From: Actinomadura macrotermitis
Lineage (GTDB): Bacteria; Actinomycetota; Actinomycetes; Streptosporangiales; Streptosporangiaceae
Assembly: GCF_009604375.1 (NCBI RefSeq)
Contig: NZ_WEGH01000002.1
Coordinates: forward strand, 768,073 to 832,072
DNA length: 64,000 bases
Reading direction: 5' to 3'
Below, piece after piece: positions 43,087 through 53,365 of this stretch. Each line of letters starts with the position of its first letter. Position 1 is the first letter of the stretch. The notes under the pieces are model-generated. The model did no database searches, was not told the origin of the DNA, and saw only the letters and a program-made list of their open reading frames with translations. The translations under genes and the position numbers were made by a program.

Positions 43087-46000
43087 GCAGGCTCCCCTCG
43101 TCGGCATCGGCGGTCGAGCTCCGCGAGCAGGTCGCCCACCGAGTGCTCCGGCCGCTCCGCGGCGATCCGCAGGAGCAGGTCGAGCCGGTCCAGGTACTCG
43201 GCGACCCTTCCCTCGGGGAAGCGGTCGGCGTAGTGGTTCATGTTGATCATCAGGCTGTCGTCGAGGAACGCGAACTCGATGCGCAGCGGGTGGTCGGTCT
43301 GGTTGACGAACTCGATCGGCGTCGCGGCGAGCACGTTCCCGAAGCGCTCGAAGTTGCCCGCCAGCTCGGGGAACGTCTCGTTGACGATGTAGCTCTCGAA
43401 GAGGAACCCGCTCTGCGGCACCCCGGCCAGCTCGTACAGCCGCTCCGGCGGCATGTACTCGTACCGGGCGATCTCCGAGACCTTCCGCTGCAGCCCGGCC
43501 AGCATCACCGGCAGCGGCAGCTCGGGGCGGACCGCGAAGCGGACCGGGAGGATGTTGAAGAACTGGCCGATCGCGCTCTCCACGTCCCCGGTGAGGGTTC
43601 CGTCGTCGGCCGTGGCCCGTCCGGAGAACACGGTCCCGAACACCGGCTCCGGGCTTGCGGTCATCGAGCTCAGCAGCGCCGCCCACATGCCCTGGAAGAG
43701 GGTGTAGGCGGTGAGGTTGTTCCGGCGGGCCAGCTCGGTCAGCTTCGTCGTGACCTCCGGTGGCACCACCGTGCTCTCCTGCAGGTACGGCAGCGCCGAG
43801 CGCGCGCCGTCCTCCGGCGCCGACGTGATGACCGGCGACGGGAGGGAGAGGCCGTCGAGCTCGGCGCGCCAGAAGTCCTCGGCGGCGGTCATGTCCCGGG
43901 TCCGCTGGGCCGCGCAGAACTCCCCGTACGCCGGGGAGTCCGGGACCGGGACGGGGTCGCGTCCGGCGAGGACCGCCTCGTAGGCGTCCAGGAGCGCCCG
44001 CAAGATGATCATGTAGCTCCAGCCGTCGTGCTCGGCGAGGTTGAACATGTACAGGTACTCGTAGGCCTGGTCGCCGAGCCGGAAGAGCGCGACCCGCATC
44101 TGCGGCGTGGACTCGGGATCGAAACCCTCCTCGCGTTGCCGGACGATGTGCGCGTGCAGCCGCCGCTGCTGCTCGGCCGGGGGCACCGGGCGCCAGTCGA
44201 ACTCCTCGAACACCAGCGGCGCCGAGGCGCGGACGACCTGGACCGGATCGCCGTCGTTCCACACGTACGACGTGCGCAGCGCCCCGAACTGGTCGATCGC
44301 GTGCTGCCACGCCTTGCGGAGCGCCTCCGGGGAGAAGTCGGGCGCCTCGATCCGGAAGCGGTGGTGCACGACGTTGGCGCCGGACTCTCCGGTGGTGCGC
44401 GCCCGGTACAGGATGTGCTGCTGCGTTCCGGTGGCCGGGTAGGCCCGCTCGGCGTCGGCGTACAGCTGCCGCATGCGTTCCAGCAGTTCCTCGTCGACGA
44501 ACCTCTCGGCCATGCGGGCGGTGGTTCCGCCCTCGGCCACGCGGGTGGCGGCGAGCTCGGCCAGGTCCGCGATCGTCTTGTTCTGGAAGACATCCTGCGG
44601 GGTGAGCTCGATGCCCTTCGAGGCGGCCCTGGTGACCATCCGGATCACCAGCAGCGAGTCCCCGCCCAGCGCGAAGAACGTGCTGGTCACGCCCACCCGC
44701 TCGACCCCGAGGACCTCGGCCCAGATCGCGGCGAGATCGTGCTCGACCTGCGTTCGCGGAGCGACGTAGCCGTCCGCGGTCTCCATGCGGGCGACATCGG
44801 AAGGCGGGGGCAGCGCGGCCCGGGCGAGCTTGCCGTTGCCGTCCACCGGCAGCTCGGGCAGCACGACCAGCGCGGAGGGGATCATGTACTCGGGGAGCCG
44901 CTCCCGCAGGAAGACGGCGATCTCGGCGGTGAGCCTCCGGCTTGCCTGCGCCAGCAGCGGATGGTTCGCAAGGCCGCGGATCGAGTCGCCCGTCCCTTCG
45001 GCCGGAGGCTCCAGCCAGTCGGGTCGCCAGGCCGAGCCGGGGCGGCGGAAGACGACCCGGTAGTCACCCCTCTCGTAGGGTTCGGTCCAGCCGACGCCGG
45101 CCTGGTAGCCGAGTTCCTCGGCGAGCTGCCACCACTGGTCCGGCTCGATGCCGCCGCCGTCCTCCTCCGGCTGCGGAAGCGTCTCCGCGCCGTCGGCGGC
45201 CCCGATCGCCTCACGCCAGGCGTTGACCGAGGCCAGCCGGGCGTTGGGGACGCGGTCGACGACCAGGGCGTCCGGGGATTCGGCGAGCAGTGACCTGACG
45301 CCGTCGAGGGTGATGTCACCCGCCGCCCAGTCCAGCCACCGGGGATCAGGGGCCGCCACCGGATCACCGCCGACATGCAGCGCGACGTCGTAGCGGTACC
45401 GGGTGAGCTCGTTGTGCCGCCACCCGCGCCTGAGCATGACCTCGCCGCGCGAGACAGCGGGCATCTCCTGGCGCAGCACCGCGAAGAAGCGCGGGTCGAC
45501 GACCAGTTCCTGCTCCTGGTCGATCCTCCGGCGGACCCTCGTGCCGAGGTCCGCGACCGTCGCCGGACGGTCGGCGCGGCGCAGCTCGGCCTCGGTGTGG
45601 AAGGTCTCCAGCAGCGGCAGGCTGCGCAGGTCACCGAGGAACACGGTGCCGCCGGGTGTCCGCACCCGTGCCACCGCCCCGGCGACGACCTCCCGCAGGT
45701 AGCCCGCATCCGGGAAGTACTGCGCCACCGAGTTGATCACGACGAGGTCGAACGGTTCCTCGCCCTCGACGGCCCGGTCGAGCGCCTCGAAGTCATTGCC
45801 CTGGCAGTGCACGAGCTTGACGCGGGTGGAGTCCGGCAGGTCGCCCAGGATGCGGTCCTCGACGTAGGACAGGGCGGCGTCGGACACGTCGGTGCCGCAG
45901 TAGTACTCGGTGCCCGGCGCGACCCGGGACAGCAGGAGCCCGGTGCCGCAGCCGATCTCCAGCACCCGCCGCGGCCGGTACCCGAGGAGCCGCCGGACGG

Positions 46001-49000
46001 TCCCCTCGACCCACACCCGCATTTCCTCGGCGGGGATGGGTTCGCCGGTGTAACTGCTGTCCCAGCCGACGATGTTGAAGTCGTCGCCGTGGGCGGCGGG
46101 TGTGCCGGAGTAGGTGGTGTCGAAGACCTCCTGCCATTCGGCGACGCGGTCGGCGGTCAGCCGCGCGTCGTCGCGGGGTTCCTGCGCGGCCGCGGCCGGA
46201 GCGGCGGCGAACGCCTGGACGCGGGTGCCGGACGCGGCCTGCTCGCGTTCGGCGTCGCCGTCGCCGGCCGGGATCTGCGCCCGCCCCTCGTGGACGAGCG
46301 TGCCGTCCGGCAGGTAGCGCGCCAGGTCTCCCGTTCTGATCAGGTGGGACCCGGCGTGCGGGCCACCGAGGTACAGCTCCCCGACGGCTCCGACGGGCAC
46401 GGGGTTGCGGTGCTCGTCGAGGACGTAGCCGCAGGTGTTGGCGATCGGCTGTCCGAGCGGAACGACCGTGGTGTCCTCGTCGTCCTGGCACGGCCTGTGC
46501 AACGCGATGCCGACGCCCCGCACCGGTGTGTAGAGGGCGTGCAGTTCGACGTCCGGGAACAGGGCCCGGAACCGCCGGCTCTCCGAGTGCGGGAGCCGCT
46601 CCCCGCTGACCAGCACGCGGCGCAGCGGGGTCGGCGCCCCGGCCTCCGCGCGGTCGAGGAACAGCCGCAGCATCGAGGGGACGAAATGCATCGTGGTGAT
46701 CTCGCGGTCCCGCACCAGCGAGGCGAGGAGGGGAACCGCGTGCACCGCACCGGGCTTCGCGAGGACCGTCGGAACTCCGGCCAGCAGCGGCCAGAAGATC
46801 TCCCACACGGACGCGTCGGAGCCGACGGGCGATTGCTGCAGCACGCGGTCGCCGGCTCCGAGCCGGAACCGGTCCTGCATCCAGAGCAGCCGGTTCACGG
46901 CGTCACGATGGGCGACCGGGACCGCCTCGGGCCGCACGCAGGGATCGGGCGAGTAGATCAGGTAGGCGGGGTGGTCTCCGTCCGTCGCGCAGTCCGGCCG
47001 GGTGGCCGGTTCTGACGCCGCCTCCGCCAGGACCTCCCGTGTCACGACGGCGGGTGCGCAGGCGTGCGCGACGATGGCCGTCACGCGTTCCGGCGGGCAG
47101 GCCGCGTCGATCGGCACGTACGTCCCGCCGGCTTTGAGGACGGCCAGGGCGGCGACCACCAGTTCCCAGGACCGTTCGAGATGAACCGCCACCGGGGTTC
47201 CGGCGGCCACGCCCATGCCGCGCAGCCGGTGGGCGAGCCTGTTCGCGCGGCGGTCGAGGTCACCGAAGGTCAGCTCGACCGCGTCGGCCGCCAGCACCGC
47301 GACGGCGTCCGGCGCGGCGTCCGCCTGGTCCTCGACCAGCCGGTGCAGGGCACGTCCGGCCGCGGCGCCGAAGTCGCGCTCGGTGCGGTTCCATTCGACC
47401 AGCACCAGCTCCGAGTCGGCCGGGGCGAGCACCGGCAGGGCCGACACCGGATGGTCCGCCGCGTCGACGACCGCCCGCAGCACGGTCTCGTAGGAGCGGA
47501 CGATCCGTTCCGCCGTGCGGCGTTCGAAGATGTCGGTGTTGTACTCGACCTCGCCGCCGAAGCCGCCGTCCGCGCGCTCGGTGAGCGAGATCCACAGGTC
47601 GAACTTGGCCGTGCCGTTCCGGACCTCCCGCGCGTGCCCGAGCATGGGCTCGTCGCGCAGCAGCTCGCCCATGACCGGCTGCATCGCGAAGCAGACCTGG
47701 AACAGCGGGTTCATGCTCATCCCGCGGTCCGGCAGCAGTTCCGACACCAGCAGCTCGAACGGGAAGTCCTGGTTGGCGTAGGCGCCCCGGGCGATCTCGC
47801 CGACGCGGCCGACGAGCTCGGCGAACGTCGGGTCGTCGCCCAGCTCGGTCTTCAGCACGACCGTGTTCACGAAGAACCCGACCAGGTTCTCGATCGCGGT
47901 GTGGTGCCTGCTCGCGGCGGGCGTGCCGATCACCACGTCGTCGCTGCCGGTGTAGCGCCGCAGGACGACGTTCAGCGCCGCGACACAGGTCATGAACAGG
48001 GTCGCGCCGTGCTCGGTGCCGAGCGAGCGCAGGTCCGCGACCAGGTCGCCGGGAAGCTCGAACCGCAGGCTACCGCCTTGGAAGGTCTGCACCGGGGGGC
48101 GCTCGCGGTCGGCGGGCAGCTCCAGACCGGACTGGTTCATGCCGAGGCGGCCGCGCCAGTAGGCCAGCTTCTCGTCGTACACGGCGCCACTGAGGCGTTC
48201 CCGCTCCCACAGCGTGAAGTCGCCGTACTGCACGGGCGGCTCCGGCAGTTCCGGCTCCTCGCCGGCGTCCAGCGCGCGGTAGATCCGCAGCGCCTCCTTC
48301 ACGATGATGTTGCCGGACCACGCGTCGGTGATGATGTGGTGCATGTTCAGCACGAGCTCGTGCCGGTCGGGGCCCATGCGCACCAGCTTCACGCGCAGCA
48401 GCGGACCGCTTTCGAGGTCGAAGAGGCGCCGCGCCTCGTTCTGGGCCAGCCGGTCGAGCCCGGCCTCCCGTGCCGCCGCGTCGAGGCCCTCCAGGTCGAC
48501 GACGGGCAGCGGGATCTCCAGCGACTCCAGCACCGCCTGCCAGGGCTCGCCGGCCTCGCTCGGGAAAACCGTGCGCAGCGCGTCGTGCCTGCGCACGACC
48601 TCGTTGATCGCGGTGTGCAGCAGGTCGGCCCGCAGGGCGCCGCGCAGTTCCAGGATCAGCGCGACGTTGTAGGCGGGGCTGTCCGGCGCCATCCGGCTGA
48701 GCGCCCAGAGCCGCTGCTGGTGGAACGACAGCGGCACCCGCCCATGGTCGCCGCTCTCGCGGCGGTCGGCCGCGACGTCGAGCAGGTCGCGGCAGTGGGC
48801 CTCGCTCCGGCCGTCCTCGCACGCCGCCTCCCCCGACAACTCGGCGGTCACCCGCTCGGCGAGCTCGGCGACGGTCGGGTGGTCGAAGGCCGCCGTGGTG
48901 GGAAGCGCGGTCGCCAGGGCGGTGTTGATCCGGTTGCGCAGCTCCAGCGCCGTCATGGATTCGAGGCCGAGATCGAGCAGCGCCGACCGCGTGCCGACCG

Positions 49001-51962
49001 GCTCGGGCGTCGCGTACCCGAGCACGCTCACCACCGCCGAACGGACCAGTTCCAGGACCCGGGCGGCACGCTCGTCCGGCGCCATCGCCAGCAGGTCGCG
49101 CCGGAGCGACCCGTCCTCGTCGCCGTCCGGTTCCACGGAGGTGAGCGGTTCCGGCGCCGCGCCGAGGTCGGGCGCGTTCAGCCAGAAGCGGCGCCGCTGG
49201 AACGCGTAGGTGGGCAGCTCGATCCGGCGCGCCCCGGTCCCGGCGAACATCGCCGGCCAGTCGACGGGCACACCCCGCACGTGCGCCTCGGCGAGGCTCG
49301 TGAGAAACCGGCGCGGGCCGCCCTGGTCGCGGCGCAGCGAACCGAGGACGGCGGCGGCACGCCCGTCGCCTTCCAGGGTCTCCTGGATCGAGGGCGCGAG
49401 GACGGGATGGGGGCTGACCTCGATGAAGGCGTCGACTCCCCGCTCGGCGAGCGCTCGCGTGCCCTCGTGGAAGTGCGCGGTCTCCCGGAGGTTGCGGTAC
49501 CAGTAGCCGGCGTCGAACGACGTGCCGTCCACCCACCGCGACTCCACCGTCGAGTAGAACGGGACGGCCGCCTCCTCTGGGCGTACGGCGGCGAGCAGGT
49601 CGTGCAGTTCGTCGCGGATGCCTTCGACGTGCGCGGAGTGCGAGGCGTAGTCCACGGGTATCCGGCGCACGCGGACGTTCTCCCGCACGTAGCGCGCGGA
49701 CAGCTCGTCGAGGGCGCCGGGCTCCCCCGACACCACCACCGACGACGGCCCGTTCACCGCCGCGATGCCCAGCCGCCCGTTCCACGCGCGGCCGTGCTCG
49801 GCGACGATGTCCGCGGGAAGCCCGACCGAGAGCATCCCGCCCCTGCCCGCCAGCGCGCGCAGGGCTTTGCTCCGCAGCGCGACAACCCGGACGGCGTCCG
49901 GGAGCGAGAGGATGCCCGCGACGTGGGCGGCAGCGATCTCCCCCTGGGAGTGGCCGATGACGGCGGCCGGCGCGACGCCGCACGAGCGCCACAGTGCCGC
50001 CAGCGAGACCATCATCGCGAACAGCGCGGGCTGGACGACGTCCACGTGGTCAAGGCCCGGGGCGTCCTCGGGCGCCGCGAGCACCTCCAGCAGCGACCAG
50101 TCGACGAACCGCTCCAGCTCGGCGGAGACCTCGCGCATCGACTCGGCGAAGACCGGCGAGGACTCCAGCAGGCCGAGGCCCATTCCGGGCCACTGCGCCC
50201 CCTGCCCGGGGAAGACGAACGCCGCGCGGCCGCCGAGGTCGGCGCGGCCGCGCACCACCCCCGGCACGGGATCGTCCGCGGCGAGCCCCGCGAGCTGCTC
50301 CTTCAGCTCCGTGCCCGTCCCGCCGAACACCACGGCGCGGTGATCCAGCGTGGCACGGGTCGTCGCGAGGGACCGGCCGATGTCCAAGGGCGAGCCCTCG
50401 GGCCCCTCCTCGACGAAGGACAGCAGCCGGGCGGCTTGGCCGCGCAGAGCGCCGGAGGTCTTGGCCGACAGCACCCAGGGCAACGCGCCGTCGAACACCC
50501 GCCCGCGGGCGGGGTCGTCCGGGGCCGCGGCCTCGCCCGCCACGGCGGACGGTTCTTCGACGATGACGTGGGCGTTGGTGCCGCTGACGCCGAACGACGA
50601 CACCGCGGCGCGCCGCGGACCGTTCCGCCGGGGCCACGCGGCCGGCTCGGTCACCACCCGCACTCCGCCGTCCGCCCACCGGACCTGCGGTGTCGGCTCG
50701 TCCACGTGCAGGGTCGGCGGGACGACACCGTGCCGCATCGCCAGGACCATCTTCATGATCCCCGCGATGCCGGCCGCGGCCTGCGTATGCCCGAGGTTCG
50801 ACTTGACGGAGCCGAGCAGGACGGGCGCCTGCGCGGGCCGGTCCCGGCCGTAGGTCGCCAGGACGGCCTGCGCCTCGATCGGGTCGCCGAGCGGGGTCCC
50901 GGTGCCGTGCGCCTCGACGACGTCGACGTCTCCGGCGGAGAGCCCGGCGTTCGCGAGCGCCTCCCGGATCACCCGCTGCTGCGCGGGTCCCTTCGGTGCG
51001 GTCAGGCCGCTGCTCGCGCCGTCCTGGTTCACCGCCGAGCCCCGCACCACGGCGAGCACCGGGTGGCCGAGCCGCCGGGCGTCCGACAGCCTCTCCAGCA
51101 GCACCAGCCCGACGCCCTCGGCCCAGCCGACACCGTCCGCGCTTGCGGCGAACGACTTGCAGCGCCCGTCGGGGGCCAGCCCGCGCTGCCGCGAGAACTC
51201 CACGAAGACGTCCGGTGACGACAGGAACGTCGCGCCCCCGACGAGGGCCATCGAGCATTCGCCGTCGCGCAGCGACCGAGCCGCCCAGTGCAGGGCGACC
51301 AGCGACGAGGAGCAGGCGGTGTCGACCGTCACCGCGGGCCCTTCCAGGCCGAAGGCGTAGGCGACGCGTCCCGACGCGACGCTGCCCGCGTTCCCGCTGC
51401 CCACGTAGCCCGCCAGCTCGTCGGGGACCGACCGCAGGCGCGGGACGTAGTCGTGGTACATCAGGCCGACGAAGGTGCCGGTCCTGCTTCCGCGCACCTG
51501 CGACGGCGGGAGCCCGGCCCGCTCGAACGCCTCCCAAGCGCACTCCAGGAGGAGGCGCTGCTGCGGGTCCATGGCCAACGCCTCACGCGGCGAGATCCCG
51601 AACGGCGCCGGATCGAACTCCGTGCCGCCGCGCAAGAAGCCGCCCTGGCGGGTGTAGGACCGGCCGGGACGGCCGGGCTCGGGATCGTACAGATCCCCCA
51701 GCGGCCAGCCGCGATCCTCGGGGAAGCCGGAGATCGCCTCCTCGCCACGGGACACGAGCCGCCACAGATCGCCCGGGGTCTCGACGCCGCCGGGGAGGCG
51801 GCAGGCCATCGACACGATCGCCAGCGGCTCGTCCGTCCGCGGCCCGCCGGACGGCCGTCCGGCGGCCGGGCCCGCGAGCCGCTCGTTCGCCTCCCGCAAC
51901 CGCTCGTTCTCGAGGAGGGCCGCCCGGAGCGCCTCGACGACCGACTCAGCTGAGATCGCCAC
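43083..51962 (-). CDS. Hybrid PKS-NRPS: KS-AT-ACP-C-A*-NMT-PCP-C*
   Basis: 2959 residues; positions are approximate. A coiled N-terminal docking helix comes first. KS has DTACSSS (~215). AT has GHSQGE (~669) and YASH (~771), predicting methylmalonyl-CoA. No reductive domains follow. The ACP reads LGLESMTAL (~1000). The C domain has HHIITDAWS (~1211). The A domain starts ~1537 but its P-loop is lost ([15 protein letters not shown], ~1669), A5 is YTPVRG and A8 is replaced by an Ala-rich linker. An N-methyltransferase domain follows ([23 protein letters not shown] ~2003, INSVAQYFP). Then come A9-A10 ([18 protein letters not shown] ~2376), PCP (ALGGDSLLV ~2435) and a final C domain whose HHxxxDG is NLAEHDG (~2645). 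No thioesterase. GTG 51962 has a GAGGT site. Confidence 0.95.
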   Translation of the reverse strand: MAISAESVVEALRAALLENERLREANERLAGPAAGRPSGGPRTDEPLAIVSMACRLPGGVETPGDLWRLVSRGEEAISGFPEDRGWPLGDLYDPEPGRPGRSYTRQGGFLRGGTEFDPAPFGISPREALAMDPQQRLLLECAWEAFERAGLPPSQVRGSRTGTFVGLMYHDYVPRLRSVPDELAGYVGSGNAGSVASGRVAYAFGLEGPAVTVDTACSSSLVALHWAARSLRDGECSMALVGGATFLSSPDVFVEFSRQRGLAPDGRCKSFAASADGVGWAEGVGLVLLERLSDARRLGHPVLAVVRGSAVNQDGASSGLTAPKGPAQQRVIREALANAGLSAGDVDVVEAHGTGTPLGDPIEAQAVLATYGRDRPAQAPVLLGSVKSNLGHTQAAAGIAGIMKMVLAMRHGVVPPTLHVDEPTPQVRWADGGVRVVTEPAAWPRRNGPRRAAVSSFGVSGTNAHVIVEEPSAVAGEAAAPDDPARGRVFDGALPWVLSAKTSGALRGQAARLLSFVEEGPEGSPLDIGRSLATTRATLDHRAVVFGGTGTELKEQLAGLAADDPVPGVVRGRADLGGRAAFVFPGQGAQWPGMGLGLLESSPVFAESMREVSAELERFVDWSLLEVLAAPEDAPGLDHVDVVQPALFAMMVSLAALWRSCGVAPAAVIGHSQGEIAAAHVAGILSLPDAVRVVALRSKALRALAGRGGMLSVGLPADIVAEHGRAWNGRLGIAAVNGPSSVVVSGEPGALDELSARYVRENVRVRRIPVDYASHSAHVEGIRDELHDLLAAVRPEEAAVPFYSTVESRWVDGTSFDAGYWYRNLRETAHFHEGTRALAERGVDAFIEVSPHPVLAPSIQETLEGDGRAAAVLGSLRRDQGGPRRFLTSLAEAHVRGVPVDWPAMFAGTGARRIELPTYAFQRRRFWLNAPDLGAAPEPLTSVEPDGDEDGSLRRDLLAMAPDERAARVLELVRSAVVSVLGYATPEPVGTRSALLDLGLESMTALELRNRINTALATALPTTAAFDHPTVAELAERVTAELSGEAACEDGRSEAHCRDLLDVAADRRESGDHGRVPLSFHQQRLWALSRMAPDSPAYNVALILELRGALRADLLHTAINEVVRRHDALRTVFPSEAGEPWQAVLESLEIPLPVVDLEGLDAAAREAGLDRLAQNEARRLFDLESGPLLRVKLVRMGPDRHELVLNMHHIITDAWSGNIIVKEALRIYRALDAGEEPELPEPPVQYGDFTLWERERLSGAVYDEKLAYWRGRLGMNQSGLELPADRERPPVQTFQGGSLRFELPGDLVADLRSLGTEHGATLFMTCVAALNVVLRRYTGSDDVVIGTPAASRHHTAIENLVGFFVNTVVLKTELGDDPTFAELVGRVGEIARGAYANQDFPFELLVSELLPDRGMSMNPLFQVCFAMQPVMGELLRDEPMLGHAREVRNGTAKFDLWISLTERADGGFGGEVEYNTDIFERRTAERIVRSYETVLRAVVDAADHPVSALPVLAPADSELVLVEWNRTERDFGAAAGRALHRLVEDQADAAPDAVAVLAADAVELTFGDLDRRANRLAHRLRGMGVAAGTPVAVHLERSWELVVAALAVLKAGGTYVPIDAACPPERVTAIVAHACAPAVVTREVLAEAASEPATRPDCATDGDHPAYLIYSPDPCVRPEAVPVAHRDAVNRLLWMQDRFRLGAGDRVLQQSPVGSDASVWEIFWPLLAGVPTVLAKPGAVHAVPLLASLVRDREITTMHFVPSMLRLFLDRAEAGAPTPLRRVLVSGERLPHSESRRFRALFPDVELHALYTPVRGVGIALHRPCQDDEDTTVVPLGQPIANTCGYVLDEHRNPVPVGAVGELYLGGPHAGSHLIRTGDLARYLPDGTLVHEGRAQIPAGDGDAEREQAASGTRVQAFAAAPAAAAQEPRDDARLTADRVAEWQEVFDTTYSGTPAAHGDDFNIVGWDSSYTGEPIPAEEMRVWVEGTVRRLLGYRPRRVLEIGCGTGLLLSRVAPGTEYYCGTDVSDAALSYVEDRILGDLPDSTRVKLVHCQGNDFEALDRAVEGEEPFDLVVINSVAQYFPDAGYLREVVAGAVARVRTPGGTVFLGDLRSLPLLETFHTEAELRRADRPATVADLGTRVRRRIDQEQELVVDPRFFAVLRQEMPAVSRGEVMLRRGWRHNELTRYRYDVALHVGGDPVAAPDPRWLDWAAGDITLDGVRSLLAESPDALVVDRVPNARLASVNAWREAIGAADGAETLPQPEEDGGGIEPDQWWQLAEELGYQAGVGWTEPYERGDYRVVFRRPGSAWRPDWLEPPAEGTGDSIRGLANHPLLAQASRRLTAEIAVFLRERLPEYMIPSALVVLPELPVDGNGKLARAALPPPSDVARMETADGYVAPRTQVEHDLAAIWAEVLGVERVGVTSTFFALGGDSLLVIRMVTRAASKGIELTPQDVFQNKTIADLAELAATRVAEGGTTARMAERFVDEELLERMRQLYADAERAYPATGTQQHILYRARTTGESGANVVHHRFRIEAPDFSPEALRKAWQHAIDQFGALRTSYVWNDGDPVQVVRASAPLVFEEFDWRPVPPAEQQRRLHAHIVRQREEGFDPESTPQMRVALFRLGDQAYEYLYMFNLAEHDGWSYMIILRALLDAYEAVLAGRDPVPVPDSPAYGEFCAAQRTRDMTAAEDFWRAELDGLSLPSPVITSAPEDGARSALPYLQESTVVPPEVTTKLTELARRNNLTAYTLFQGMWAALLSSMTASPEPVFGTVFSGRATADDGTLTGDVESAIGQFFNILPVRFAVRPELPLPVMLAGLQRKVSEIARYEYMPPERLYELAGVPQSGFLFESYIVNETFPELAGNFERFGNVLAATPIEFVNQTDHPLRIEFAFLDDSLMINMNHYADRFPEGRVAEYLDRLDLLLRIAAERPEHSVGDLLAELDRRCRRGEPA

Positions 51963-51983
51963 CGCTACCTCGCATCCGCCCGT

Positions 51984-53186
51984 TCACCAGGCCACCGGAA
52001 GTTCCCAGGGCCCGCGGATGAGCATCGCCGAGCGCCACCGCACCTCCTCGGGCGGGACGGCCAGCCGCAGGTCCGGGAACGCGGCCAGCAGCGACCGCAC
52101 CGCGATCTGCAGCTCCATCCGGCCGAGCTGCGCCCCGAGGCAGTGGTGGGCCCCGTGGCCGAACGTCAGGTGCGGGGTGTCGCGGCCGGAGAAGTCCAGC
52201 GTGTCGGGGTCGGCGAAGACCCCGGCGTCGCGGTTCGCCGATGCCATCGCCGGCAGGACCGCCTCTCCGGCCCGCACGGTGACGTCACCGACCTGGACGT
52301 CCTCGGTCGCCACCCGGGCCATGAAGGCGTTGGCGCCGAGCGGGGTCATGCGCAGCAGCTCCTCGACGGCCTGGGGCACGCGCCCGGGGTCGTCGCGAAG
52401 CTCGGCGAGCCTGTCGGGGTTGGTCAGCAGCAGGTGGCAGAAGTTGCTGATGAAGTTGCCGGTCGACTCGTGGCCCGCGATGAGCACGTCCACGCCGATG
52501 CCGATGATCTCCTCGTCGGAGAGGTCCTCCGCCTTCTCCTGGGCGAGGACGGTCAGCAGATCGTCGGCGGGCTCGGCCCGCTTCGCGGCGACGAGACGGC
52601 CGAGATAGGCGTGCAGGTCCGTGTGCGCCTGGATGATCTGGTCCAGGGACACGCCCAGGCCGGGGTCGTTCACGGTGATGATGTCGGCGAACCCGCGGAA
52701 TGTCGGCCGGTCCTCGTAGGGGACGCCGAGCAGGTTGCAGATCACCATGATGGACAGCGGCAGCGAGAAGCCCTGCACCAGGTCGGCGGGAGGACCCTGC
52801 CGCCGCATGTCGTCGAGCAGCCCGTCGGCGAGCTTTTGCACACCGGGCCGCAGCGACTCGACGCGGCGCATGGTGAACGCCTTGGCCACGGCCCGGCGCA
52901 GCCGGGTGTGGTCGGGCGGGTCCATGGCGAACAGGCTCGTCGGCAGGGAGGCGAAGGGCAGCTTGCGCGGCTCGTCGTCGCCGACGGCCCGCGCCCTGCT
53001 GAAGCGCGGGTCGCCGAGCACGGTCCGGACGTCCTGGTAGCGGGTCGCCAGCCAGGCGGGCCGACCGTAGGCCATCTGCACGCGCGCCATCCCCGGCTGT
53101 TCCCGCAGTTCCCGGTACCGCGGGTGGAGGTCGAGCGCTTCCGGATCATCGAACGGATAGGGGCAGGTCTCGGATTCAGAAGACAT
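51984..53186 (-). CDS. Cytochrome P450 (CYP105-like)
   Basis: 400 residues. The I-helix is VLIAGHESTGNFIS, ExxR is in AVEELLRMTP, and the haem loop is FGHGAHHCLGAQLGRME. The N-terminal CPYPFDDPEALDLHPRYREL is typical of actinomycete tailoring P450s. It is the first gene after the palindromic promoter at 53232-53280 and is followed 21 bp later by the PKS-NRPS gene, so it is probably an on-line or late tailoring hydroxylase/epoxidase of the polyketide. AGGTCGCC precedes ATG 53186. Redox partners are not adjacent, although PaaE-like electron transfer to it is not expected. Confidence 0.94.
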   Translation of the reverse strand: MSSESETCPYPFDDPEALDLHPRYRELREQPGMARVQMAYGRPAWLATRYQDVRTVLGDPRFSRARAVGDDEPRKLPFASLPTSLFAMDPPDHTRLRRAVAKAFTMRRVESLRPGVQKLADGLLDDMRRQGPPADLVQGFSLPLSIMVICNLLGVPYEDRPTFRGFADIITVNDPGLGVSLDQIIQAHTDLHAYLGRLVAAKRAEPADDLLTVLAQEKAEDLSDEEIIGIGVDVLIAGHESTGNFISNFCHLLLTNPDRLAELRDDPGRVPQAVEELLRMTPLGANAFMARVATEDVQVGDVTVRAGEAVLPAMASANRDAGVFADPDTLDFSGRDTPHLTFGHGAHHCLGAQLGRMELQIAVRSLLAAFPDLRLAVPPEEVRWRSAMLIRGPWELPVAW

Positions 53187-53231
53187 GGCGACCTCGCTTG
53201 CTCATGAGAGAAAACGGTGGCGAATTGCCAA

Positions 53232-53280
53232 GTAATATCTGATATTACAACGCTGTCAAATCATCGACAAGTGCTTGACA
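53232..53280 (-). promoter_or_regulatory. Promoter with palindromic operator for P450-NRPS operon
   Basis: This region is within the 179-bp AT-rich gap upstream of the P450. A 17-bp perfect inverted repeat GTAATATCTGATATTAC spans 53232-53248. Reading leftward, TTGACA (complement of 53254-53259) and a TATTAC within the palindrome lie about 16 bp apart, a good promoter whose -10 box is covered by the palindrome. A second TTGACA on the + strand (53275-53280) faces the TGTCAA at 53254-53259. Control by a dimeric regulator is inferred. Confidence 0.6.
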
Positions 53281-53365
53281 GTAGTATTCAGATCATCACT
53301 CTTGGTGTCGATGAATTGCGCACAGGGGTCCACTACCGGCCACACCGCGCCCCAGAGGAGAGCCG

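Noticed and set aside
47064..51218. Very long open frame (over 1300 codons) on the + strand opposite the PKS-NRPS gene
   Set aside because: It is Arg/Gly/Pro-rich without motifs and mirrors the codon bias of the real minus-strand gene; a GC-frame shadow.
47350..51900. Loading module or reductive domains in the hybrid PKS module
   Set aside because: The space between AT and ACP is too short and shows no DH, ER or KR motif; the module is KS-AT-ACP only.
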